Positions 1 through 5,307 of a stretch of DNA of 5,723 nucleotides are shown here, piece by piece. The position numbers and the translations under genes are program-made. This DNA is from Clostridia bacterium. Its GTDB lineage: Bacteria > Bacillota > Clostridia > Christensenellales > Aristaeellaceae. Under the pieces are notes generated by a model. It searched no databases and was not told where the DNA came from. It saw only the letters and a list, made by a program, of their open reading frames with translations. Location: positions 1 through 5,723 of the forward strand of contig JAKSPZ010000076.1 in the NCBI GenBank assembly GCA_024404395.1, written 5' to 3'. Position 1 is the first letter of the stretch, and each line of letters starts with the position of its first letter.

Positions 1-803
1 GGACCCGTCAGCAGCGCAGAGAGCATCGTGGTGGTCTTTGCGGACAGATCGGAGCGGGTCAGCATGATCGCGCGGGCATAGGTCTGAGTGGAAATGACAC
101 CGAATACAACAGACAGACCTGCGCCGATATCAATGGCTGCGCCTCTTGCAAACATCGTCAGCAGCGGGATGCCTTCCGTCTTTTCCACTTCGCGAATCGT
201 AGCGGTAAAGCCGCCGATGCCGCCCATCACCTTCAGAACGACGATACCGCAGGCGATCATCGTGCCCATCAGCATGATGGTCTTGAAAATGCCGACGAAG
301 CCCGCGCCCTTGGCGCCGCCCGAGGCGGAATACACGAATACGAAGACTGCCGCGATCAGCAGTGCGATCCATTTGCCCATCGTCGGGAAAACGACTGCCA
401 GAACCGCAGTTGCGGAAACCAGCTGAGAGATGACGTTGATAAACATTCCGACAGAGGTGAGATAAGACGAGCAGATCTCAGCTTTCTTGCCGTATGCGTC
501 ACCGATCATGCCATTGACCGTCATGCCCTTATGCTTGCGCATGGGCGCATCAAAGCCAATGGTCAGCAAAATGCAGGAGATGCCCAGGCCTACGGTATAC
601 CACCAGGCAGAAAAGCCATAATTATATGCCAACTGAGCTGTACCGATGGTCGTCGAGCCGCCGAGCATGGTGCCGACGATCAAGCCTACCGCGACAAGCG
701 TACTTGCCGAAGTGCGCTTGCGGTTGTGCTTGCCCGTGACAACTGCCAAAATAAAAACAAGGGCCATAACGCCAACGATACCGATGCCAAACAACGAATT
801 CAT
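1..803 (-). CDS. Sodium:solute symporter family protein (SSF), N-terminal part, runs off the left edge
   Basis: An open frame of 267 codons starts at ATG 803 and is still open at base 1, so the C-terminal part is missing (the family is usually about 450-550 residues). The protein is strongly hydrophobic. Likely membrane helices lie near residues 4-23, 35-60, 66-84, 112-139, 145-160, 167-190 and 221-240. The second one carries the glycine-rich break typical of the LeuT-fold SSF core (VGTMLGGSTTIGTAQLAY, 43-60). The segment STQTYARAIMLTRSD near 238-252 resembles the SSF loop that usually reads S-Q-x-x-Y-x-R. It would act in the cytoplasmic membrane, importing a small solute with Na+; the substrate cannot be read from this part. 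The start is supported by a GGAAAGGAAG ribosome binding site 8 nt upstream. A separate promoter and an upstream hairpin make it its own transcription unit. The family call is by motif and hydropathy, not by search. Confidence 0.82.
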   Translation of the reverse strand, partial: MNSLFGIGIVGVMALVFILAVVTGKHNRKRTSASTLVAVGLIVGTMLGGSTTIGTAQLAYNYGFSAWWYTVGLGISCILLTIGFDAPMRKHKGMTVNGMIGDAYGKKAEICSSYLTSVGMFINVISQLVSATAVLAVVFPTMGKWIALLIAAVFVFVYSASGGAKGAGFVGIFKTIMLMGTMIACGIVVLKVMGGIGGFTATIREVEKTEGIPLLTMFARGAAIDIGAGLSVVFGVISTQTYARAIMLTRSDLSAKTTTMLSALLTG

Positions 804-811
804 TAACAGGA

Positions 812-822
812 CTTCCTTTCCC
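812..822 (-). promoter_or_regulatory. Ribosome binding site of the symporter gene
   Basis: On the minus strand this reads GGGAAAGGAAG, ending 8 nt before the ATG at 803. It is purine-rich with an AGGA core at good spacing. Short complementary arms (ACAGG and CCTGT) flank it and could form a weak 5-bp stem with the site in the loop. I would not call that a regulatory structure. Confidence 0.6.
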
Positions 823-826
823 TGTA

Positions 827-855
827 ATTATACAACGGTTTCTCCCCTATTTCCA
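827..855 (-). promoter_or_regulatory. Sigma-A type promoter for the symporter gene
   Basis: On the minus strand the -10 box is a perfect TATAAT (832-827). It is preceded at exactly 17 bp by TGGAAA (855-850), which matches four of six bases of the -35 consensus. Transcription would start near base 820, leaving a leader of roughly 17 nt that is just long enough to hold the ribosome binding site. It sits between the hairpin that ends the phosphatase gene and the symporter start, which is where a new unit needs a promoter. Confidence 0.72.
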
Positions 856-875
856 CAACTGTTCCAAAACTCAAC

Positions 876-913
876 AATACAGGCAAAGAGCAGGTCCGCT
901 CTTTGCCTGTATT
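876..913 (-). terminator. Perfect 16-bp inverted repeat after the HAD gene, likely transcription terminator
   Basis: Arms 898-913 and 876-891 are exact reverse complements (AATACAGGCAAAGAGC against GCTCTTTGCCTGTATT) around a 6-nt loop at 892-897. On the minus strand the stem begins at the base right after the phosphatase stop codon. The sequence after the stem is only moderately T-rich (GTTGAGTTTTGG), with no clean U-run, so termination may be leaky or the hairpin may mainly protect the mRNA 3' end. The plus-strand side has no T-run either. Confidence 0.7.
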
Positions 914-1555
914 TCAGAACAGCTGGGCATAATCGGTAACATACCGATCGGCCAACGCTTTTATCTCGTCCTTCTGCAGACGCGCGGTGCTGTCCTCCAT
1001 AGCGACCACCGCACAACCCACTTTCTTCGCTGTTTTCATCGCGTACAAGGCATCTTCAAATACGATGCATTTGTCCGTCGTCGTGCCGAGTCGTTCCGCA
1101 ATGATGTGGAAATACTGCTCGTCACTCTTTCCGATGCCGTATTCATAGCAGTCGGCAACGAAGTCGAAGTAGTCAATCAAACCAAAGTGGGTCAATGCGT
1201 TGCGTGCGGAGAGTTTGGGAGTGCTCGTTGCAACGCAGAGCTTCAATCCCGCTGCTTTCAGCTTCTGCAGCAGCGGTTCCACATTCGGCAACACCTTGAT
1301 GTCGTCCATGTAGTGTCTGTCCATGTACGACTCCAGCTCGGTCACCATCGCCTGCACATCATCGATCGGTCTGCCGTCACGGGAAGCCATTTCCACCAAC
1401 AGTCGGCGTGACGACGTGGTTTCCATACGCACAAGGTCTTCGGGATGGATGGGCAGCTGATGCTTGAGCATGTATTCAAGCGGGGTATAGCGCCAATAGC
1501 GCATGCTGTCTAACAAGGTGCCGTCCATATCAAAGATAGCAGCTTCGTATTTCAC
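914..1555 (-). CDS. HAD-superfamily phosphatase (subfamily IA, phosphoglucomutase/phosphatase-like)
   Basis: A protein of 213 residues from the preferred GTG start at 1555. It has the full HAD motif set: motif I IFDMDGTLLDS with the nucleophile and acid/base aspartates at about 9 and 11; a helical C1-type cap at about 16-85; motif II VATSTPK at about 108-114; the motif III lysine in GIGKSDEQYF at about 143; and motif IV VFEDALYA with E167 and D168. These residues indicate a cytoplasmic Mg2+-dependent hydrolase of a small phosphorylated metabolite; the substrate is not predictable. Start choice: a GTG at 1567 would give four more residues and a 7-nt overlap with the upstream stop, but the AAGGAG site runs into that codon. 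The same site lies 11 nt before GTG 1555, which gives the family-typical beginning MKYEAAIFDMDG. It is presumably co-transcribed with the editing-protein gene upstream. Confidence 0.9.
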   Translation of the reverse strand: MKYEAAIFDMDGTLLDSMRYWRYTPLEYMLKHQLPIHPEDLVRMETTSSRRLLVEMASRDGRPIDDVQAMVTELESYMDRHYMDDIKVLPNVEPLLQKLKAAGLKLCVATSTPKLSARNALTHFGLIDYFDFVADCYEYGIGKSDEQYFHIIAERLGTTTDKCIVFEDALYAMKTAKKVGCAVVAMEDSTARLQKDEIKALADRYVTDYAQLF

Positions 1556-1560
1556 TTTAC

Positions 1561-2754
1561 TCAGCACTCCTTCAACAGGTCGACGGCTGTTTTCAATAGT
1601 TCGGCGGAACCACGTCCCTGGGCGTAGTCGGGGCGTCCGCCGCCCTTGCCGCCCGTTGCTTGCGCAGCCTTTTTCAGCAGGTCGCCTGCACTGGCAAGCT
1701 TCGGATTGCCGCTGCCGAACACAAAGCTGTAGTTGTCGTCGCTGCCTGCACCGATCAAAGCGATCATCGTCTCATCCTCGATCAGGGAAGAGACCAGTTT
1801 CTGGACGGACTGGACAGGCTCGTCCATCAATGCGGTCACCAATCGCATACCGTTGCCGAGAACTTCGGCGTCGGCAATCATGGCAGCCATACCGTCGTGG
1901 ACCCGTGCCTCGCGCAAAGCGCTGACTTCGCCCATCAGTTCACGGATCTGCTCGATTCGATTATCCACCGCCTCGGGCAGGTTTTCAATGCCGGTGGACA
2001 GTTTGTTCGACGCACTGACCGCAGCGTCCGCGCACTCAAAAAGATAGGACAGTGCACGGCGTCCGGCTACAAAAGCGACCCTTACCTTGCCGCGGGCAGG
2101 TGTTGCGCTGATGATCTTCACAAGACCAATGCGTCCCGCAGTCTCGGGATGAGTGCCGCCACAGGCGACCATTTCATCATCGCCGATGGCAACGATACGA
2201 ACATGCTCGGAGACCGTAGGCTTCTTTCGCAGCGGCAATGTCTCCAGTTCCTCTACAGAAGGGAACCAGCAGCGAATGGGTACATCTCGCTGAATGTGTT
2301 CATTGACATCCCATTCGAGATCTCGAATGACTTCCGCGGACAATCGGGTCTCGCCGTTGGGCATTGCGACATCGATGGAAGAGACATTGTCACCGATGTG
2401 CAGTCCGATCGTCACGCCCTGCAGTTTGCGATGGATGGCACCGGCGATCATATGATCCGCTGCATGCTGCTGCATATGATCGAAGCGGCGATCCCAGTCG
2501 ATATCGCCTTGCACGGTCTCACCGACATTCAGCGGCTTGTCCACGATATGAACGACATCGCCGTCTTCCACATACACATCAAGGATATTCGCATCGTTCA
2601 AGGTTCCCTTGTCAAAAGGCTGTCCGCCCGACGTGGGATAGAAAGCGCTGCGATCCAGCTTGACCGAATAGCCGTTTTCGACCGCTTCACAAGCGGTGAC
2701 CGTCGCATCGAAATGCATCAGCGTCTGTTGGTCGTAATACAATCTTTCAGTCAT
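1561..2754 (-). CDS. Alanyl-tRNA editing protein, long AlaX type with DHHA1 domain
   Basis: A 397-residue relative of the editing half of alanyl-tRNA synthetase that lacks the aminoacylation domain. The N-terminal barrel-like region carries AFYPTSGGQPFDKG (37-50), a hallmark of AlaRS/AlaX proteins. The editing (SAD) domain has both zinc-binding motifs: H93-x3-H97 in HMQQH and C198-x3-H202 in CGGTH. A likely coiled coil at about 255-290 leads to a C-terminal DHHA1 domain with the glycine-rich signature GGKGGGRPDYAQGRG (368-382). Proteins of this type hydrolyse mischarged Ser- or Gly-tRNA(Ala) in trans in the cytoplasm. The length and DHHA1 tail fit the long AlaX class. The start is ATG 2754, with GAGGAG 6 nt upstream. 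The rnpB terminator sits immediately before that site, so expression needs readthrough or a hidden promoter. It overlaps or abuts the HAD gene downstream. Confidence 0.93.
   Translation of the reverse strand: MTERLYYDQQTLMHFDATVTACEAVENGYSVKLDRSAFYPTSGGQPFDKGTLNDANILDVYVEDGDVVHIVDKPLNVGETVQGDIDWDRRFDHMQQHAADHMIAGAIHRKLQGVTIGLHIGDNVSSIDVAMPNGETRLSAEVIRDLEWDVNEHIQRDVPIRCWFPSVEELETLPLRKKPTVSEHVRIVAIGDDEMVACGGTHPETAGRIGLVKIISATPARGKVRVAFVAGRRALSYLFECADAAVSASNKLSTGIENLPEAVDNRIEQIRELMGEVSALREARVHDGMAAMIADAEVLGNGMRLVTALMDEPVQSVQKLVSSLIEDETMIALIGAGSDDNYSFVFGSGNPKLASAGDLLKKAAQATGGKGGGRPDYAQGRGSAELLKTAVDLLKEC
1567..1573 (-). promoter_or_regulatory. Ribosome binding site deciding the HAD phosphatase start
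   Basis: The minus strand reads GAAGGAG here. It overlaps the first base of the upstream GTG candidate (1567), so it cannot serve that codon, but it is 11 nt from GTG 1555. It lies inside the last codons of the editing-protein gene, suggesting that translation of the two genes is coupled. Confidence 0.55.
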
Positions 2755-2760
2755 GGTTTA

Positions 2761-2767
2761 CTCCTCT
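2761..2767 (-). promoter_or_regulatory. Ribosome binding site of the alanyl-tRNA editing gene
   Basis: The minus strand reads AGAGGAG, 6 nt before ATG 2754. It begins only about 3 nt after the U-run of the rnpB terminator, so there is no room for a promoter between them. Confidence 0.7.
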
Positions 2768-2770
2768 TGC

Positions 2771-2796
2771 AAAAAACGGCTCCATAAAGGAGCCGT
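2771..2796 (-). terminator. Intrinsic terminator of rnpB
   Basis: On the minus strand an exact 8-bp stem ACGGCTCC / GGAGCCGT (2796-2789 with 2783-2776) encloses a 5-nt loop. It is followed at once by an unbroken T-run (2776-2771). This is a textbook Rho-independent terminator, placed a few bases after the 3' strand of RNase P RNA helix P1. Confidence 0.9.
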
Positions 2797-2800
2797 GCTA

Positions 2801-3145
2801 AATTGTGAGCGGCGTCTGTAAGCCGAGTTCTGTCGAGAACGGTCATCTTTCTGGGCCTGAAGTTGCCATCAGGCTCTAGCGATTATCCCGAAAGCGTGGC
2901 GGGCCACCACATATGCCTTCCATTCAATCTTGCACCAGGTGGGGTTTACAGGACGGCGTAGTTGCCAGGCCGTCGGTGAGCTCTTACCTCGCCTTTCCAC
3001 CCTTACGCTTCCTTGCGGAAACGCGGTATATCTCTGTTGCACTTTCCTTGGAGTCGCCTCCACCGGCAGTTAACCGGCACCCTGCCCTGCGGTGCTCGGA
3101 CTTTCCTCAAGCATTAAGCCTGCGACCGTTCAACACCCTCACAAT
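2801..3145 (-). ncRNA. rnpB: RNase P RNA, bacterial class A
   Basis: This is the catalytic RNA of RNase P, which with the small RnpA protein removes 5' leaders from precursor tRNAs. The minus strand shows the universal core: GAGGAAAGTCCGAGCACC (3108-3091, CR-I), AGTGCAACAGAGA (3043-3031, CR-II), GTAAGAGCTCACC (CR-III), TGTAAACCCC (CR-IV) and GACAGAACTCGGCTTAC (2834-2818, CR-V). Helices that close by eye are P1, ATTGTGAG with CTCACAAT (3145-3138 with 2809-2802); P2, AACGGTC with GACCGTT (3130-3124 with 2844-2838); a short P3; a P16/P17 arm around 2890-2920; and P18, GCCTGA/TCAGGC (2874-2855), with a GCAA loop. P2 and the P16/P17 arm fit class A, not the class B form of Bacilli. The ends are set from P1 and are approximate. 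The 5' end is two bases after the stop of the zinc-ribbon gene; the terminator follows the 3' end. The CCA-binding loop looks unusual (see findings). Confidence 0.96.
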
Positions 3146-3147
3146 GA

Positions 3148-3864
3148 TCAGCCTTCGTTGGCAGGCGCATACAGAATGCGTCCGCAGGAATTGCACTCAA
3201 CGATGGTATCTCCGCCCTTCAGGGACAGCAGCGTTGCGCTGGGCTGTTCCATGAAGCACTGACCACACTGATTGCTCATCAGCTTCGCCATGGGCGGGGT
3301 GCAATGCTGTTTGATCTCGCGATAGCGCGCCAGCAAAGTGGGATCAACCTTCTTTGCTTCAGTTGCGCTCTTCTCGCGGAGCTTGTTCAGCGTTTCGGAA
3401 TCTTCGCCGAACTCCTTATCGTAAGTAACCTTCAGGGCATCGTATTCGGCCTTTGCCTTTGCGGCACGAACGCGGATGTCCTTCTGCTGCTTGTCACGAT
3501 TCTCGGAATCTCTGTGCATCTTCTGCATTTCCTTCTCGTAATCGGCAAGGTCCTTCAGCAGTTTTTCGATAACGTCAGCCTGCTTTGCAGCCTCTTCAAT
3601 GGTGGTTGCGGGATGGGCTTCCTTCTCCGCAACTGCCGCTTCCAGCTTCTTTTCCAGACGGGCGATCTCGTCCGCAATCGCCTCGAGGCGATCGCTCATA
3701 CCGGCGATATCGTCTTCCAGCTTCTTCATGCTGTTCTTCTGCTCCATCAGTACGTTTCTGTACTTCAAAAGCTTCTGGCGGTTTTCGGACTGGCGCATTT
3801 TGCCTTCAAATCCGTCCGCTTCCATATCAACCTGCATGAACTGCCACAACGCATCCAACTGCAT
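3148..3864 (-). CDS. Coiled-coil protein with C-terminal C4 zinc ribbon (DUF164 / zf-RING_7 type)
   Basis: A 238-residue soluble protein. Residues about 30-155 are charged, Lys/Glu-rich and heptad-like, predicting a long helical hairpin or coiled coil. The C-terminal part (about 186-232) is a C4 zinc ribbon with CGQC (C200, C203) and CNSC (C224, C227), preceded by the conserved-looking KLMSNQCGQC stretch. This matches the DUF164 zinc-ribbon family commonly found next to nif3 and rnpB in Firmicutes. A nucleic-acid or scaffold role is often supposed, but no molecular function can be read here. The start ATG 3864 is firm: AGGAGG lies 7 nt upstream (3877-3872). It follows the Nif3-family gene by only 19 nt, and its stop codon is two bases from the 5' helix of rnpB, so it is probably the last coding gene of the rpoD-side transcription unit. 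Confidence 0.92.
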   Translation of the reverse strand: MQLDALWQFMQVDMEADGFEGKMRQSENRQKLLKYRNVLMEQKNSMKKLEDDIAGMSDRLEAIADEIARLEKKLEAAVAEKEAHPATTIEEAAKQADVIEKLLKDLADYEKEMQKMHRDSENRDKQQKDIRVRAAKAKAEYDALKVTYDKEFGEDSETLNKLREKSATEAKKVDPTLLARYREIKQHCTPPMAKLMSNQCGQCFMEQPSATLLSLKGGDTIVECNSCGRILYAPANEG

Positions 3865-3871
3865 TTTTCTT

Positions 3872-3877
3872 CCTCCT
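3872..3877 (-). promoter_or_regulatory. Consensus ribosome binding site of the zinc-ribbon gene
   Basis: A perfect AGGAGG on the minus strand, 7 nt before ATG 3864. It fills most of the 19-nt gap after the Nif3-family gene, leaving no space for a promoter. Confidence 0.8.
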
Positions 3878-3883
3878 ATATTG

Positions 3884-4627
3884 TCAAACCAGTATTGTAC
3901 TACTGTCTATTACCTCTGCATCTGTCTTTTGTCTGAGCATGTCCGCCAGTGCGCGCGCACCGGGGATCTCGGTGCGGTCGTGCCCCATAGCCAGCATGTT
4001 CAGACCGTTTTCGGCACAATCTACGGCGAGATGATAAGAAAACTCACCGCTCAGGAACACATCTGCGCCATTGGACTTGGCTTCACCGACGTAATCACCG
4101 CCGGAACCGCCCATAACAGCGACCTTTTGAATCACGGAAAGGTCATCGCCATAGCGGAAGCCCTGTCCGCCGAGCACTTTTGCAGCCAAGGCAGCAAACA
4201 CTCCAAATGTCTGTGTTTCAACTCTGCCAAGACGCAGACCGCTCTCGAAAGCCACTACGTCAGTCAGTCCAAGAGCCTTGCACAGCGCATCATTGACGCC
4301 GGGCGTAGCCTTGTCAAAGTTTGTGTGTGCCGCATAATGGGCGATGCCGTGCTCGATCAGGTTCAGCAGCATCCGACCTTCGGCATTTGCGTCCGTCAGT
4401 CGCTTGACGCCACGGAACATGGAAGGATGGTGGGTAACGATCATGTCGACTTTTAATTCGACTGCTTCCGCCACGACCGCTTCGGTGAGATCGAGGGCGC
4501 ACAGGATCTTTCGAACTTCCTTATCGGCATGACCGACCAGCAATCCGACATTGTCCCATTCTTCCGCCAACACGGGCGGGGCGATCTCATTCAGGATGTC
4601 TGCAATATCTCGAACCTTCACAGGCAT
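3884..4627 (-). CDS. Nif3-like dinuclear metal centre protein (short form)
   Basis: A 247-residue protein of the Nif3/YbgI/YqfO family, which forms toroidal hexamers with two metal ions per subunit. The biochemical role of the family is still unsettled (GTP cyclohydrolase I type 2-like names come from annotation transfer). Metal ligands are in the expected places: H66-H67 in VTHHPSMF, H101 and D105 in AAHTNFDKATPGVND, and H216 and E220 in GHDRTEIPG. The N-terminal signature EEWDNVGLLVG (about 22-32) is also typical. The length fits the short form without the PII-like inserted domain of Bacillus YqfO. Start: a TTG at 4645 would extend the protein by six residues, but GGGAGGA (4643-4637) lies inside that extension and 9 nt before ATG 4627, giving the family-like beginning MPVKVRDIADIL. 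It overlaps the end of trmK by 10 nt, so co-translation is likely. Confidence 0.94.
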   Translation of the reverse strand: MPVKVRDIADILNEIAPPVLAEEWDNVGLLVGHADKEVRKILCALDLTEAVVAEAVELKVDMIVTHHPSMFRGVKRLTDANAEGRMLLNLIEHGIAHYAAHTNFDKATPGVNDALCKALGLTDVVAFESGLRLGRVETQTFGVFAALAAKVLGGQGFRYGDDLSVIQKVAVMGGSGGDYVGEAKSNGADVFLSGEFSYHLAVDCAENGLNMLAMGHDRTEIPGARALADMLRQKTDAEVIDSSTILV

Positions 4628-5307
4628 TTGCGTACATCCTCCCAAATCTTCAATTCATTCTTCAATTCCGCGACTGCACTTTCGTCCGATGCCCCTTCGG
4701 CACCGTTCAAGGCTTTTTTCAGCACGCGGATCCTGAAATCGGCATAGCCCGTCAGCTCACGGGGCAGCGTCTTTCTGAGGATGGGACCAACGAAAAGGTC
4801 GGTCTCATCGTATTCGGCAGTCCCCTGCTTTGCTTCGATCAGCACATAGTGACGACGACCGTCCTGAACAACGCGCTCATCGGTGATCGAAAAGCCGTTT
4901 TCGGAAAGCCTCCGACGCAGCTCGGGCTGAGCAACATTGGGTGCCATCAGCAAGCGTGACTGACCAATCAGGTTCTTGCCTGCTTCCACGATGTCCGCTA
5001 TCGTCGTTCCGCCCATGCCTGCAATCACGATCGTATCGCAAGGCGTATCGAGACGCGGAACGCCGTCGCAAACAACGAAAGAAGCTTTGTCGTCACATCC
5101 AATCAGTCGAAACAAAGCGCGCGCCTTGCTCAGCGAATCGTCCGAAATATCTGTCATGACCGCTCGCTCAACCCATCCTTTTTGCAGAAGATAGGCACCG
5201 AGACGGCCATGATCGCACCCCACATCCATGACACTGTTCGTCCGACCGACCATGTCAGCCAGCAGCGAGAGTCGCGGATCGAGGTTTACATGTTTCTCGG
5301 GAATCAT
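4618..5307 (-). CDS. trmK: tRNA (adenine(22)-N1)-methyltransferase TrmK
   Basis: A 229-residue S-adenosylmethionine-dependent methyltransferase that makes m1A at position 22 of tRNAs, a modification found mainly in Gram-positive bacteria. The Rossmann-type N-terminal domain has the SAM motif VMDVGCDHGRLGAYLL (26-41), an acidic end of strand 2 at D53 (MTDIS), CDG at 80-82, and the family signature VIAGMGGTTI (94-103), followed by APN at 122-124 and LRRRL (130-134). The C-terminal part (about 185-229) is charged and helical, matching the coiled-coil domain of TrmK. Position directly after rpoD and before a Nif3-family gene is the usual Firmicute arrangement. The ATG shares its A with the rpoD stop (TGATG), and no good ribosome binding site is seen at normal spacing (GAAGGA is 12 nt away), so translation probably depends on termination-reinitiation. 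A few extra residues precede the family-typical NLDPRLSLLADMV. Confidence 0.94.
   Translation of the reverse strand: MIPEKHVNLDPRLSLLADMVGRTNSVMDVGCDHGRLGAYLLQKGWVERAVMTDISDDSLSKARALFRLIGCDDKASFVVCDGVPRLDTPCDTIVIAGMGGTTIADIVEAGKNLIGQSRLLMAPNVAQPELRRRLSENGFSITDERVVQDGRRHYVLIEAKQGTAEYDETDLFVGPILRKTLPRELTGYADFRIRVLKKALNGAEGASDESAVAELKNELKIWEDVRKCL
4637..4643 (-). promoter_or_regulatory. Ribosome binding site deciding the Nif3-family start
   Basis: The minus strand reads GGGAGGA, 9 nt before ATG 4627. It is located within the last codons of trmK. It overlaps the alternative TTG (4645) region and so rules that start out. Confidence 0.75.

Noticed and set aside
88..426. Plus- and minus-strand frames within 1-800 as separate genes
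   Set aside because: The symporter frame on the minus strand has a promoter, a ribosome binding site and family motifs; the others are its shadows.
1660..2787. A 375-codon open frame on the plus strand opposite the alanyl-tRNA editing gene
   Set aside because: It is a mirror of a well-identified gene, has no ribosome binding site or recognisable domain, and its translation looks like low-complexity antisense.
3151..3200. A promoter for rnpB inside the 3' end of the zinc-ribbon gene (TTGAGT followed by TGTATGCG)
   Set aside because: The spacing between the two elements is about 23 bp and the -10 match is weak, so I do not annotate it.
2869..3254. Short open frames on both strands inside the rnpB region
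   Set aside because: The sequence is explained by the conserved RNase P RNA core; the frames have no ribosome binding sites or protein-like composition.
3599..4456. A 285-codon plus-strand open frame spanning the zinc-ribbon and Nif3 genes
   Set aside because: It crosses two confidently identified minus-strand genes and their intergenic gap, and its product resembles no family.
4628..4645. Extended Nif3-family start at TTG 4645
   Set aside because: The strong GGGAGGA site lies inside the extension and is correctly spaced for ATG 4627, which also gives the usual family N terminus.
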